Source of the DNA: Propionivibrio dicarboxylicus
GTDB lineage: Bacteria; Pseudomonadota; Gammaproteobacteria; Burkholderiales; Rhodocyclaceae
Length of the DNA stretch: 64,000 nucleotides
Direction: 5' to 3'
NCBI GenBank assembly: GCA_945902805.1
Contig: CAMDMZ010000024.1
Location: forward strand, 1-64,000
Shown here: positions 8,008 to 17,137 of the stretch, piece by piece
Position numbering within the stretch: the first letter of the stretch is position 1
How the letters are laid out: each line of letters begins with the position of its first letter
The notes under the pieces: generated by a model
Told to the model about the DNA's origin: nothing
The model's database searches: none
Seen by the model: only the letters and a program-made list of their open reading frames with translations
Program-made: the position numbers and the translations under genes

Positions 8008-8892
8008 GTGACTGCGGCGGAGGATTTCCTCGCCGAAATGGCGGTACAGCGGCGCGCCAGTCCGCATACGCTGGATGCCTATCGCCGCGATTTGAAGCGC
8101 CTCGATGAGTTGGCGGTGAGCGTCGGCAGTACGGATGTCGATCTGACCGCCGCACACCTGCGGCGCGGCTTGATGGCTCTGCATTCCAAAGACCTCGCTC
8201 CGCGCTCGATTGCACGCACCTTGTCGGCGTGGCACAGTTTCTATGCTTGGCTGGCGAAGAAGGGCAGGATCGCGCTCAATCCGGCCGACGGCTTACGCGC
8301 GCCGAAACGGCCAAGGTTACTGCCCAAGGCGCTGGGCGTCGATCAGACGGCGGCCCTGTTGGATACCGCCGCCGATGGTCCGCTGGAATTGCGCGATGCG
8401 GCGATGTTCGAGCTTTTCTATTCCTCCGGCTTGCGACTCGCCGAGCTGGTCAGCCTCGACTGGCCGGGTGGGCTCGATTTCGATAGCGGCGAGGTGACGG
8501 TAACCGGCAAGCGCCGCAAGACGCGCGTGGTGCCCTTGGGTGACAAGGCGCGGCAAGCGTTGGATGCCTGGCTGTTGCAACGACCGGTGTTGCTCAGGGA
8601 AGGCGAAGTCGCCCTCTTCATCAGTCAGCGCGGCAGCCGCCTGACGCCGCGTCAGGTGGAAAATCGCCTCGCGCTCTGGACCCGACGCAGTGGTCTCGGG
8701 CTGCACGTTCATCCGCACATGCTGCGGCATTCTTTTGCGTCGCATGTATTGCAGTCCTCGGGGGATTTGCGTGCGGTACAGGAAATGCTCGGTCACGCCA
8801 GTATCGCGGCGACGCAAATTTACACGCACCTGGATTTTCAGCATCTGGCAAAAATCTACGACGCCGCTCATCCCCGGGCGAAGGCAAAATAG
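8008..8892 (+). CDS. xerC: Tyrosine recombinase XerC
   Basis: 294 residues starting at GTG 8008. It has an N-terminal SAM-like core-binding domain (1-90) and a C-terminal catalytic domain with Arg in SSGLRLAEL (near 140), Lys in TGKRRKTR (near 168), the HxxR box HMLRHSFASH (near 240), GH near 264 and the tyrosine nucleophile in QIYTHLD near 275. XerC acts with XerD at dif to resolve chromosome dimers. The position after DUF484 supports XerC over a phage or transposon integrase. The protein is complete, and all five catalytic positions are intact. Confidence 0.93.
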   Translation: MTAAEDFLAEMAVQRRASPHTLDAYRRDLKRLDELAVSVGSTDVDLTAAHLRRGLMALHSKDLAPRSIARTLSAWHSFYAWLAKKGRIALNPADGLRAPKRPRLLPKALGVDQTAALLDTAADGPLELRDAAMFELFYSSGLRLAELVSLDWPGGLDFDSGEVTVTGKRRKTRVVPLGDKARQALDAWLLQRPVLLREGEVALFISQRGSRLTPRQVENRLALWTRRSGLGLHVHPHMLRHSFASHVLQSSGDLRAVQEMLGHASIAATQIYTHLDFQHLAKIYDAAHPRAKAK

Positions 8893-8909
8893 ACGTATTC
8901 CGCACTTCG

Positions 8910-8935
8910 CGCCGTCCCGCCAGAGCCGACTTTTT
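8910..8935 (-). repeat. Dispersed 26-bp repeat, upstream of the SulP gene
   Basis: One base differs from the consensus (CAGAGCC instead of CAGCGCC). It ends 7 bases before the start codon. Confidence 0.92.
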
Positions 8936-8942
8936 CGATTTC

Positions 8943-11135
8943 ATGACCCCAGCAAAATTCAGCGCCGGTGATTTTTGGGGCGGCCTCGCCGCCATGCTGG
9001 TGGCGCTGCCATCGGCGATCGCCTTTGGTGTCACCATCTACGCGCCGCTGGGCAGCGCGGAAGCCGCCAGTGGCGCCATGGCCGGCATCCTCGGTGCTGT
9101 CGCGCTTGGCTTGGTCGCGGCCTCCCTGGGCGGGGCGCCGCGTCTGATCAGTGCCCCATGTGCGCCAGCGGTGGCGGTGCTCTCGGCCTTCGCCATCGAA
9201 AGCCTGCATCGCGGCAGTGAGGTCGCGACGGTGATGTTGATGCTGACGGTGGTCGGTTTGCTGGCCGGCGGCCTGCAGGTGCTGTTCGGCGTGCTGCGCC
9301 TAGGGCGCCTGATCAAATACATGCCGTATCCGGTCGTCAGTGGCTACTTGACCGGTGTTGGGCTGATCATCATCGGCAGCCAGGTACCGAAGCTTCTTGG
9401 CATGCCCAAGGGCATGAATATCTGGGCGTCGCTCGACGCACCGGACTTGTGGAACGGCAGTAGCCTGCTGGTCGGCGCGGTAACGGCTGCGGTCATGGTG
9501 CTGGCGCCACGCGTGATCAAGATGATCCCGGCGGCGATTCTCGGCCTGTTGGCCGGTGTGGCGACGTATTTTGCGTTGGGATTAGCCGGCAGCGTGCCGC
9601 TGGCCACGGCCGATAATCCGATGGTGGTCGGGCCGCTATCCGCTGGCGGTGGCAGTTTTGGCGACATCATCAGCGCGCGCTGGCACGCCTTGGGTGGGCT
9701 GACGACCGAGGCGGTGATGTCGTTGCTGTTCCCGGCCCTGACGCTGGCAGGGCTGCTTTCCATCGACACGCTCAAGACCTGCGTCGTACTCGACGCGATG
9801 ACCCGCTCGCGCCACGATTCGAATCGCGAACTGATCGCCCAGGGTTGCGGCAACCTCTGTTCGGCGGCAATCGGCGGCATGCCCGGCGCCGGCACCATGG
9901 GGGCGACTCTGGTCAATTTGTCGAGCGGTGCCGCCAGCCGCTTTTCGGGCATGGCTGAAGGTGCGTTTGCCTTGCTCGCTTTCCTTTTGCTCGGCGCGCT
10001 GATCGCCTGGGTTCCGGTCGGTGCGCTGGCGGCGATCCTGATTGTCATCGGCGTACGCATGATCGACCGCGACAGCCTGCACTTTCTCAAGTCGCGTTCC
10101 ACGCTGCTCGATTTCATCGTGATTGCCGCCGTCGTTGCGACGGCTCTTACGGTCAGCCTGATTACGGCGTCCTTCGTCGGCGTGCTGCTGGCCGTGGGCC
10201 TGTTCATCCGCGAGCAGATCGCGAACAACGTGCTGCGCCGGCGCTTGCTCGGGAACGAGCACTTTTCCAAACGTGTGCGCACCCAGGAGGAAATGGAAAT
10301 CCTGATCAGGCACGGTGATCAGGCCACTCTGTGCGAATTGCAGGGCGCCTTGTTCTTTGGCACCACGCACCAGTTGTTCAGCGCTCTGGAGGCCGACCTG
10401 AAATCGCGGCGCTTCATCATCCTCGACATGCGCCGGGTGCACACCGTGGATGTCACTGCGGCTCACATGCTGGAGCAGATCAAGGACATGCTGGGCGAGC
10501 GGGACGGCTGCTTGATCTTCGCCCATATCCAGAAAAACCTGCCATCGGGACTGGATATCGCGGCCTACCTGAACCAGGTCGGACTGCTTGGCAACGAGTC
10601 GCGCGTGCGTGTCTTCGGCGAGGCGGACGCCGCGCTGGAGTGGGTCGAGGACCAGATCATCCACGAGGCGGCGCTCGAACTCGCCGCCGAGACGACGCTG
10701 GAACTGCCGGATATCGAACTCTTCCGCGGGCGCAAGGCAGAGACGCTGGCGGCGCTTGAGCAGCATATGGAAAAACGCCGCATCGCCGTCGGCGAATATC
10801 TGTTCCGCCGTGGCGATACCGGCCACGAATTGTTTCTGATCCGGCGTGGCGCAATTCGCATCATGCTGCCGGTCAGCGAAACCCAGAATCACCACCTCGG
10901 CACCTTCGGGCGCGGGGCTTTCTTTGGTGAAATGGCTTTTCTGGATGGCGCCGTGCGTTCGGCCGATGCCATCGCGTTTACCGATGCCGAACTGTATGTT
11001 TTGTCGCGCGAGGTGTTTGACAGCTTCGCCGAGGAACACCGCAAGGTCGCACTGGCCCTGATGGAAGGCATCGCCAAGGTGCTGGCCACCCGGCTGCGCT
11101 ACCTGACGGCGGAAGTGCGCGCACTGGAGAGCTGA
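8943..11135 (+). CDS. SulP-family anion transporter with STAS and cyclic-nucleotide-binding domains
   Basis: 730 residues in three modules. The first (1-430) is a SulP/SLC26 membrane domain with about 10-12 hydrophobic segments, beginning FWGGLAAMLVALPSAIAFG. The second (about 450-575) is a STAS domain (FIILDMRRVHTVDVTAAHML). The third (about 600-725) is a CRP-like cyclic-nucleotide-binding domain with YLFRRGDTGHELFLI and GAFFGEMAFLDGAVRSADA. SulP proteins carry sulfate, bicarbonate or dicarboxylates across the inner membrane. The cNMP module suggests allosteric control by a cyclic nucleotide. The substrate is not evident. A dispersed-repeat copy (8910-8935) ends only seven bases before the start codon, so no ordinary Shine-Dalgarno is visible there. 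Confidence 0.88.
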   Translation: MTPAKFSAGDFWGGLAAMLVALPSAIAFGVTIYAPLGSAEAASGAMAGILGAVALGLVAASLGGAPRLISAPCAPAVAVLSAFAIESLHRGSEVATVMLMLTVVGLLAGGLQVLFGVLRLGRLIKYMPYPVVSGYLTGVGLIIIGSQVPKLLGMPKGMNIWASLDAPDLWNGSSLLVGAVTAAVMVLAPRVIKMIPAAILGLLAGVATYFALGLAGSVPLATADNPMVVGPLSAGGGSFGDIISARWHALGGLTTEAVMSLLFPALTLAGLLSIDTLKTCVVLDAMTRSRHDSNRELIAQGCGNLCSAAIGGMPGAGTMGATLVNLSSGAASRFSGMAEGAFALLAFLLLGALIAWVPVGALAAILIVIGVRMIDRDSLHFLKSRSTLLDFIVIAAVVATALTVSLITASFVGVLLAVGLFIREQIANNVLRRRLLGNEHFSKRVRTQEEMEILIRHGDQATLCELQGALFFGTTHQLFSALEADLKSRRFIILDMRRVHTVDVTAAHMLEQIKDMLGERDGCLIFAHIQKNLPSGLDIAAYLNQVGLLGNESRVRVFGEADAALEWVEDQIIHEAALELAAETTLELPDIELFRGRKAETLAALEQHMEKRRIAVGEYLFRRGDTGHELFLIRRGAIRIMLPVSETQNHHLGTFGRGAFFGEMAFLDGAVRSADAIAFTDAELYVLSREVFDSFAEEHRKVALALMEGIAKVLATRLRYLTAEVRALES

Positions 11136-11138
11136 CCC

Positions 11139-12329
11139 ATGGCACAACTGATTTTGCAGGCTGGCAAGGAAAAATCCCTGCTGCGTTTCCACCCCTGGCT
11201 ATTCGCGGGTTCTGTCGATGAGCTGGAAGGTCGGGCGCGACCGGGTGATACGGTCGATGTGGCCACGGCCAGTGGCAAGGTACTGGCGCGCGCGGCGTGG
11301 AGCCCTTCGTCGCAGATTCGTGCCCGTGTCTGGAGTTTTGATCCAGACGAGTCGATTGACCACGCGTTTTTCAAACGTCGCGTAGCCGCCGCCGTGGCGC
11401 GGCGAGCTTCGCTACCGGCGCTACGTGAACAGCAAGGCGTGCGCTTGATCCACGCCGAATCGGACGGGCTGCCCGGCGTTATCGCCGATCGTTACGGTGA
11501 TACGGTGGTGATCCAGCTCACCAGTGCCGGTGCTGACAAGTGGCGCGGTGCCATCGTCGATAGCCTGCATCGCGTTACCGGTTGCGCGCGCATTTATGAA
11601 CGATCCGATTCGGAAGTGCGCGGGCTCGAAGGCCTTGAGCCGACCAGCGGCTGGCTGCTCGGCGACGCACCGGCCAACGAGATCACGATAGACGAAAACG
11701 GCGTGCGCATGGCGGTGGATGTCGTCAGCGGCCACAAGACCGGCTTCTATCTCGATCAGCGCGACAACCGACGTCTGCTCGGCGAACTGGCGCGCGATAA
11801 GCGCGTGCTCAACTGTTTTTGCTACACCGCCGGATTTAGTCTGCAAGCGCTGGCCGGTGGCGCGACCGAGGTGGTATCGGTCGATAGTTCCGGCCCGGCG
11901 CTGGTCACCGCGCAACGCAATCTGGCGCTGAATCCGCAGCTTGCGGCCGAGCGCGCAATCTGGCATGAGGCCGATGTGTTTACCGATCTGCGCGAGCGGC
12001 GCAAGGCTGGCGAGCAGTTCGACATCGTGGTACTCGATCCGCCCAAATTCGCGCCATCGGCCCATCACGCCGAACGCGCCAGCCGCGCCTACAAGGACAT
12101 CAATCTGAATGGCTTCCGCCTCCTGGCGCCGGGCGGACTCCTGATGACCTACTCCTGTTCCGGCGGTATCGGGCTGGAACTGTTCCAGAAAATAGTGGCC
12201 GGCGCAGCGCGCGATACCGGACGTACGGCGCGCATCGTGCAGCGCCTGCAAGGCTGCGCCGATCATCCGATTGACCTGGCTTTTCCCGAGGGCGAGTATC
12301 TGAAAGGCTTGCTGGTGCAGGTCGACTAA
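11139..12329 (+). CDS. rlmI: 23S rRNA (cytosine-C5) methyltransferase RlmI-like
   Basis: 396 residues. An N-terminal PUA-like RNA-binding domain (1-75, LRFHPWLFAGSV) and a central EEHEE-like domain precede a C-terminal Rossmann SAM-methyltransferase domain. Motif IV is DPPKFAPS near residue 298. A cysteine in YSCSGG near 345 is the candidate nucleophile or resolving residue. RlmI of E. coli makes m5C1962 in 23S rRNA, and the length and domain order match. It starts four bases after the SulP gene and could be co-transcribed with it, though the functions are unrelated. Confidence 0.85.
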   Translation: MAQLILQAGKEKSLLRFHPWLFAGSVDELEGRARPGDTVDVATASGKVLARAAWSPSSQIRARVWSFDPDESIDHAFFKRRVAAAVARRASLPALREQQGVRLIHAESDGLPGVIADRYGDTVVIQLTSAGADKWRGAIVDSLHRVTGCARIYERSDSEVRGLEGLEPTSGWLLGDAPANEITIDENGVRMAVDVVSGHKTGFYLDQRDNRRLLGELARDKRVLNCFCYTAGFSLQALAGGATEVVSVDSSGPALVTAQRNLALNPQLAAERAIWHEADVFTDLRERRKAGEQFDIVVLDPPKFAPSAHHAERASRAYKDINLNGFRLLAPGGLLMTYSCSGGIGLELFQKIVAGAARDTGRTARIVQRLQGCADHPIDLAFPEGEYLKGLLVQVD

Positions 12330-12340
12330 GCGCGACCAAG

Positions 12341-12365
12341 CGCCGTTCCGCCAGAGCCGACTTTT
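12341..12365 (-). repeat. Dispersed 26-bp repeat, between rlmI and patatin
   Basis: Same CAGAGCC variant as the previous copy, plus CCGTTCC for CCGTCCC and a T4 end. Confidence 0.9.
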
Positions 12366-12415
12366 GCCCGCCCACTGCGGGATATTCTTCGATTACCCGA
12401 GAGACATTGAAAACT

Positions 12416-13288
12416 ATGCGTCGTTTGCCACTGCTGTTACTGTTGCCTCTATTGGTTGGCTGCCTGGGTTTGGGCACCAAACCGGAGTCGCCCCCGCCGG
12501 CGCCTGCCCCGGTCAAGATTGCCCTCGCGTTGGGCGGTGGCGCGGCGCGCGGCTTCGCTCATATTGGCGTGATCAAGGCGCTGGAGGCGCAGGGTATCGT
12601 ACCCGACATCATCGTCGGTACCAGTGCCGGTGCGGTGGTCGGCGCCTTGTACGCGTCGGGCTTGAATGGCCTTGAGCTGCAGAAAGTGGCCTTGGAGATG
12701 GAGGAAAGCCAGTTTGGCGACTGGTCACTGCCAGATCGTGGTGTATTCAAGGGCGAAGCGCTGCAGACTTTCGTCAACAAGGCCGTCGGGCAACGCACCC
12801 TGGAAAAGCTGCCGCGCCAGTTCTCTGCCGTGGCCACCGATCTCAGGAGCGGCGAGGCCGTGGTATTCCGCACCGGCAACACCGGCATGGCAGTGCGTGC
12901 CTCGGCCACCGTTCCCGGCGTGTTTCAGCCGGTGAATATCAGCGGCCGCGACTATGTCGATGGCGGCTTGGTCAGCCCGGTTCCGGCACGCATCGCGCGT
13001 GGGCAAGGCGGTACATTTGTCATCGCCGTGGATATCTCGTCCAAACCCAAGGACGCGAATCCGCGTAGTACGCTTGACGTTTTGCTGCAGACATTTTCCA
13101 TCATGGGCCAATCGATCACCCGCTACGAAACCGCCGACGCGGATATCGTGATTCGACCCGTCACCGGAGATCTGCCCTCCACCGATTTCGCCGGTCGTCA
13201 TCGGGCGGTGCTCGAAGGCGAACGGGCGGCAGGTGCGGTGATGGCCGAAATTAAGGCGAAGCTGGAGAAGAAGCGGAACGGCGGATAA
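12416..13288 (+). CDS. Patatin-like phospholipase, RssA-type lipoprotein
   Basis: 290 residues from ATG 12416. The signal peptide ends in a lipobox (LLVGC near residue 15), so the protein is likely membrane-anchored outside the cytosol. Patatin motifs are complete: oxyanion-hole GGGAARG near residue 41, nucleophile elbow GTSAG near 71 and the catalytic Asp in DGG near 181. It probably hydrolyses phospholipids or related acyl esters. The upstream gap holds a divergent copy of the dispersed repeat (12341-12365). Convergent with the lipoprotein gene downstream, with a strong hairpin between them. Confidence 0.85.
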   Translation: MRRLPLLLLLPLLVGCLGLGTKPESPPPAPAPVKIALALGGGAARGFAHIGVIKALEAQGIVPDIIVGTSAGAVVGALYASGLNGLELQKVALEMEESQFGDWSLPDRGVFKGEALQTFVNKAVGQRTLEKLPRQFSAVATDLRSGEAVVFRTGNTGMAVRASATVPGVFQPVNISGRDYVDGGLVSPVPARIARGQGGTFVIAVDISSKPKDANPRSTLDVLLQTFSIMGQSITRYETADADIVIRPVTGDLPSTDFAGRHRAVLEGERAAGAVMAEIKAKLEKKRNGG

Positions 13289-13303
13289 CGAGCCGTCGCT
13301 ACT

Positions 13304-13330
13304 GTCGCCGGGCAGACTGCGCCCGGCGAC
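13304..13330. terminator. Strong GC hairpin between convergent genes
   Basis: A perfect 10-bp stem (GTCGCCGGGC pairing with GCCCGGCGAC) closes a 7-base loop, placed between the convergent stops of the patatin and lipoprotein genes. There is no T tract on either side, so it is not a standard intrinsic terminator. It may protect both 3' ends or act with Rho. Confidence 0.5.
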
Positions 13331-13343
13331 GTCTTGCGAACAC

Positions 13344-14534
13344 TTACATTGACGAGTAAACGTAGGTCGCCGTGTAAGGTATGGTCAAGGCAACTGGCTG
13401 AGTAATAGCCAGGGTCAAACTGATCTCACCTTGCGTGCCATTAAAGTTGCAGCTATTGATGGTCAGTGTTGCACCGGGATAACTGTTACGCACTTGGTCA
13501 ATTTGGCTCTGGATCTCCGACGCATTACAGAATGCATTATTGCTATCGGGTTTCGCCACGTTGTTGATGACGATGGTTGCGCCCGGCCCACCGCTGATCG
13601 ATGCGGTAACGGTCAATTTGTAACTTCCACTGGCTCCAGGCGTACCGGAGGCAATGTCACAGGTCACCGAAGTTCCGCTGATCGAACATGTCGCCCCGGT
13701 CTTGTTGAGCGGGTTTGTGTTCCATTCTGCCAACGCTGCATTCAACTCGGACTGCAGAATTGAAATGCCGTTAGTACCAGCCAAATAACCTTGAACCCCG
13801 GCTAGATAGTTGTCCAAGGTACAGGCGTTACCCGTGCCGCAGTAACGTTTTTGCGCTTGTGAGGCCAACGCCAGAATGTCCGCATATTTAGTGGCCGCTG
13901 CATCTGTACGCGATCCCACGACTGGCAGCGTATCGACCAGTTTGGTGACCGCATCTTGCGCGCTAGTTGGATTCAGTCCATAGGCTTGGGCGACTTTCAG
14001 ATAGGCTGCCTGGATATTGGCGGGAGTCAAGGTTCCGGCCGAGAGCAGCGCCGCTTCGGTGAGTGGGGTAACCGCTGAACGGCAGTCGGTGCCGGCCGTG
14101 GCGCAGGCGACGACGGCTCGCATTGCGCTGGATTCGAGAATCGTTCGTGTCTGGCCAGTGGCTTCGTCGGTGTAGGTACCGAAGGCTTTCAGCAGTACTT
14201 GGCCGGCATAGTTGGTAAAGCTGAGGCTATAGGCGCCGGTACTCGCCGCTGTCGTGGCACAGGCAAGTAGATCACCTATGGTGCCGGCATCGCTCAGGCG
14301 ATAGGCACAGGCTTGGCCATTGACGGGGCCGGCGACGACGGTGCCGGTCAAGGTCGTCGTAGCGGCGCTCGGGTTGGTGGGAGTGGTCGGGGTGGTAGGA
14401 GTCGTTGGGTTTGTTGTCGGTGTTGTGCTCGAGTCGTCGCTCGTGCAGCCGCTCAAGGCTAGTGTTACGAGCACGGCACCGACCGTCAAGCGGTATCGGC
14501 GTGCAGAGGTACGCGTGGTTTCCAATGAATACAT
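13344..14534 (-). CDS. Secreted lipoprotein with Thr/Pro linker, unknown function
   Basis: 396 residues. The hydrophobic signal (about 15-30) ends LALSGC, a lipobox. A low-complexity linker of repeated T-P-T triplets follows (about residues 36-58). The rest is Ala/Thr/Ser-rich with eleven or so cysteines that could form disulfides, and sequence typical of extracytoplasmic beta-rich proteins (TGTVVAGPVNGQACAYRL near 62 is reminiscent of carboxypeptidase-regulatory-like folds). No enzymatic motif is visible. It has its own leader and is convergent with the patatin gene. Function unknown; surface exposure is inferred from the lipobox and linker. Confidence 0.75.
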   Translation of the reverse strand: MYSLETTRTSARRYRLTVGAVLVTLALSGCTSDDSSTTPTTNPTTPTTPTTPTNPSAATTTLTGTVVAGPVNGQACAYRLSDAGTIGDLLACATTAASTGAYSLSFTNYAGQVLLKAFGTYTDEATGQTRTILESSAMRAVVACATAGTDCRSAVTPLTEAALLSAGTLTPANIQAAYLKVAQAYGLNPTSAQDAVTKLVDTLPVVGSRTDAAATKYADILALASQAQKRYCGTGNACTLDNYLAGVQGYLAGTNGISILQSELNAALAEWNTNPLNKTGATCSISGTSVTCDIASGTPGASGSYKLTVTASISGGPGATIVINNVAKPDSNNAFCNASEIQSQIDQVRNSYPGATLTINSCNFNGTQGEISLTLAITQPVALTIPYTATYVYSSM

Positions 14535-14600
14535 CGGGATTCTCCTGACAAGGGTGGGTAGGCGAGTTTCAATTTTGCATGAATTTCGCGTTTCCGTGCG

Positions 14601-14626
14601 AAAAAGTCGGCGCTGGCGGGACGGCG
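14601..14626 (+). repeat. Dispersed 26-bp repeat, abutting the DUF3299 stop codon
   Basis: Perfect match to the C-variant consensus. The last base directly adjoins the stop codon of the minus-strand gene. Confidence 0.95.
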
Positions 14627-15148
14627 CTATTTCTTCTTCGGTTCCTCGTACGGAACGACTTTATCGGCCGCAAAGCGGTAACCGGCCTTGCCCCACGGTG
14701 TATCGGCCGTCTTGATGCTGAGCGTGCCACTGGCCCAAACCGGATCCATGCTGCGCAGCTTGATCGGCTTGGCAAGCACGGCGTGGATGATCTGGTTGGC
14801 GGGTGGCGGCGGGGTGTGGATGCAGGCGCCGAAATAGGGGACGAGGAGGAACTCGGTAGTGAGTTCGCCTTTGCGTTCCAGCGGGATGGCGAAGCCGGGC
14901 AGACGAATCTTCTTGCCGGCGAGCGTGGATTCGGTCGGGGCGTTATCGAATAGTGCTTTCATCTTCTCCAACGCCTCCATGGCGCGCGGGTCGGAATCCT
15001 GTAGCGTGGCGAGATTGAGCGCCTTGAATTCCTTGGTCGGGTCCCAGCCCTTGGGCACCAGTTCTTCCCATTTGATTTCCTGGTAGGGGTCGGCGGCGTG
15101 CAGCGAGGGCACGATCAGCAGGGCGAGCAGCAGAAGGAGTTTGCGCAT
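14627..15148 (-). CDS. DUF3299 periplasmic protein of the zinc cluster
   Basis: 173 residues with a cleavable signal peptide (LLLLLALLIVPSLHAA). The mature part carries the DUF3299 features: KIRLPGFAIPLE near 85 and FLLVPYFGACIHTPPPPANQ near 105, in which Cys and His could bind metal. DUF3299 genes frequently sit with FtsX-like ABC transporters and DUF2796 proteins in zinc-regulated loci, as here. It is the last gene of a run that starts at the ZIP transporter. The stop codon (14627-14629) directly abuts a copy of the dispersed repeat (14601-14626). Molecular role not established. Confidence 0.8.
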   Translation of the reverse strand: MRKLLLLLALLIVPSLHAADPYQEIKWEELVPKGWDPTKEFKALNLATLQDSDPRAMEALEKMKALFDNAPTESTLAGKKIRLPGFAIPLERKGELTTEFLLVPYFGACIHTPPPPANQIIHAVLAKPIKLRSMDPVWASGTLSIKTADTPWGKAGYRFAADKVVPYEEPKKK

Positions 15149-15166
15149 GGGGTTCCTTGGAATTAT

Positions 15167-16426
15167 TCAGAGTCGCGGCGTGAGGCCGTCGGCGAGTGAC
15201 ATGCGCCAGGCGCGCCAGCCCGGCGCCAGGCTGGCGACGAGGCCGGTCGTGATGACCATGCCGATCAGGGCAAGCTCCTCGCGACTTGGCCAGCGGCCGC
15301 CCAATACGACGCCGAAGCGTTCCAGCAGCCAGGGTGCGGCGAGCAGACTGCCGAGTGAGAGCAGGATAAATCCGAGCAGGGCGCCGAGTGTGGTGATCAG
15401 CACGCCTTCGGCGATCAGCATGAGGAAAATCTGGCCGGGTCCGGCACCGAGGGCACGCAGGATGGCAAGTTCGCGGCGGCGTTCGTTGAGCCCGGCGAGA
15501 AGCGTCGCGGCCAGACCGGCCAGGCCAACTAGAACCACCAATGCCGAAATCGCCAGCAGTGTGCGTTCGATCATTCCCACCGTCTGCCAGAGTTCATCGA
15601 GGGCGACGCCGGGCAAAACGCCGAGCAGCGGTTCGGCACGGAAATCGTTGATGAAGCGCTGCATGCGGAACACGTCGCTGCGCTGCTTAAGGCCGAGCAG
15701 GGCGGCGGTGATTTCCTTCGGCTTGAGGTCGAACTTGGCGACGTATTCGGCTGGGATGACCAGTCCCGGCATCGGTGTGCCGCCCACCCAGTCCAGATGC
15801 AGGGCAGTGATCGACTCGAGGCTGACATGGATGGTGCGATCGACGGGCGTGCCGGTTGGTGCCAGGATGCCGGTGATGCGGAAGGGCTTGTCGCCGTGTT
15901 CCGGGCCGAGTTCATTCAGGCCATGACTGAGCGTGATGGCGCCATCGAGCGCATAGCCGAGTTGCTGCGCCACTTCACTGCCAAGTACCGTCTCGAAGAC
16001 GCCTGCAAAAGGTTTGCCGGTAGTGAAGCGGAGAGCCTCATGATCGCCGTAACGGAAATGTCGGAAGTAATCGGCCTCGGTGCCGAGCACCGGGAAGCCG
16101 CGATGCGAGTCGCCCAGGCTCAGCGGCACGGACCAGTCGACGGCCGGATGCTGGGTGAGGGCCTGGTAGCTATCCCAACGAATATTGTTGCTCGCCGCGC
16201 CGGCGTGAAACACGGCATAGAGCATCAGCTGCACGCTGCCGGTGCGGGCGCCGACGACCAGATCGACTCCGGAGACGGATTGCGTGAAGCTCTGCCGGGC
16301 ATCGACGCGCACGCGTTCAACGGCCAGCAGCAGCGTCGTCGCGAGCGCGATGGCGATCAAAGTCAGGCCCAGGGTCAGGCGCCGGCTCCAGGCGCTGAGC
16401 GCGGCGAGACGCAGAATTGCCCTCAT
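15167..16426 (-). CDS. ABC transporter permease, FtsX/MacB type (Zrg-like system)
   Basis: 419 residues. An N-terminal membrane segment (about 18-36), a large extracytoplasmic domain (about 40-280) and three C-terminal membrane segments (about 290-400) form the MacB-periplasmic-core plus FtsX architecture. NERRRELAILRALGAGPGQIF near residue 315 is the typical coupling region. The ATG overlaps the end of the ATPase gene by four bases. With the DUF2796 protein and zinc neighbours, this pair resembles the Zrg system of Vibrio cholerae, described as a second zinc-uptake route. Export of a zinc-related lipoprotein or ligand is an alternative given the FtsX fold. Confidence 0.8.
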   Translation of the reverse strand: MRAILRLAALSAWSRRLTLGLTLIAIALATTLLLAVERVRVDARQSFTQSVSGVDLVVGARTGSVQLMLYAVFHAGAASNNIRWDSYQALTQHPAVDWSVPLSLGDSHRGFPVLGTEADYFRHFRYGDHEALRFTTGKPFAGVFETVLGSEVAQQLGYALDGAITLSHGLNELGPEHGDKPFRITGILAPTGTPVDRTIHVSLESITALHLDWVGGTPMPGLVIPAEYVAKFDLKPKEITAALLGLKQRSDVFRMQRFINDFRAEPLLGVLPGVALDELWQTVGMIERTLLAISALVVLVGLAGLAATLLAGLNERRRELAILRALGAGPGQIFLMLIAEGVLITTLGALLGFILLSLGSLLAAPWLLERFGVVLGGRWPSREELALIGMVITTGLVASLAPGWRAWRMSLADGLTPRL

Positions 16427-17127
16427 ATCGTCGCCTCCTTAGCCGCACCGTGATTGATAGCCGGCAGGGCGATGTGGCGGTCGAAATGCGCGGCCAGACG
16501 TGTGTCGTGACTGACAAATACCAGCGTGGCGCTGACGGCGGCGGTTTCCTGCAGCAACAGGTCGACGAAAATCTGTTGCCGTTCGGCGTCAAGCGCCGAG
16601 GTTGGTTCGTCGGCGATCAGGATTTCCGGGCGGCCGATCAGGGCGCGGGCGGCGGCAACGCGCTGCTGCTGGCCGACCGACAACTCGGCGGCGGGGCGGT
16701 GCCAGGTGTCGGTGTTGAGATCGAGGCGCGATAGCAGGCGTGCGGCCTCGGCGCGTGGATCAGTTCCGGTGCGCTCGCGGCGGCGTGCCGAAAAGGTGCA
16801 CGGCAGCAGTACGTTATCAAGTGCTGAAAGCCAGGGCAGCAGGTTGAACTGTTGGAACAGGAAGCCGATATGGTCGGCGCGAAAGCGGTCGCGGGCGCGT
16901 CCTGGCAGGCGGGTGACGTCGGTGCCGAGCAGGGTGATGTCACCTTGCTGTGGAACGGCGACACCGCCGAGCAGGCCGAGCAAAGTGCTTTTACCGCTGC
17001 CGCTGGGGCCATGGAGAAATACGCGTTCGCCAGCGACAATCTTGAGTTCGGCAATGTCGATGCAGCGCGCTGACTGCCGTGGCCAGGCAAATCCCAGATC
17101 GCGGATCAGGATCGCCGTTTGGCTCAT
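16423..17127 (-). CDS. ABC transporter ATP-binding protein, LolD/MacB type (Zrg-like system)
   Basis: 234 residues with a complete nucleotide-binding domain: Walker A GPSGSGKST near 41, Q-loop LFQQFNLLPW near 90, signature LSVGQQQR near 150, Walker B ILIADEPTSALD near 170 and the switch His in FVSHD near 205. It overlaps the following FtsX-like permease gene, so the two form one transporter. Although this is the only ATPase in the zinc locus, its family (LolD-like) differs from ZnuC, so it is unlikely to energise ZnuB. Confidence 0.88.
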   Translation of the reverse strand: MSQTAILIRDLGFAWPRQSARCIDIAELKIVAGERVFLHGPSGSGKSTLLGLLGGVAVPQQGDITLLGTDVTRLPGRARDRFRADHIGFLFQQFNLLPWLSALDNVLLPCTFSARRRERTGTDPRAEAARLLSRLDLNTDTWHRPAAELSVGQQQRVAAARALIGRPEILIADEPTSALDAERQQIFVDLLLQETAAVSATLVFVSHDTRLAAHFDRHIALPAINHGAAKEATI

Positions 17128-17137
17128 TGGCGCCGGA

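Noticed and set aside
16423-17127. The ABC ATPase as ZnuC
   Set aside because: It overlaps the FtsX-like permease gene and has LolD/MacB-type features. ZnuC-like proteins pair with ABC-3 permeases.
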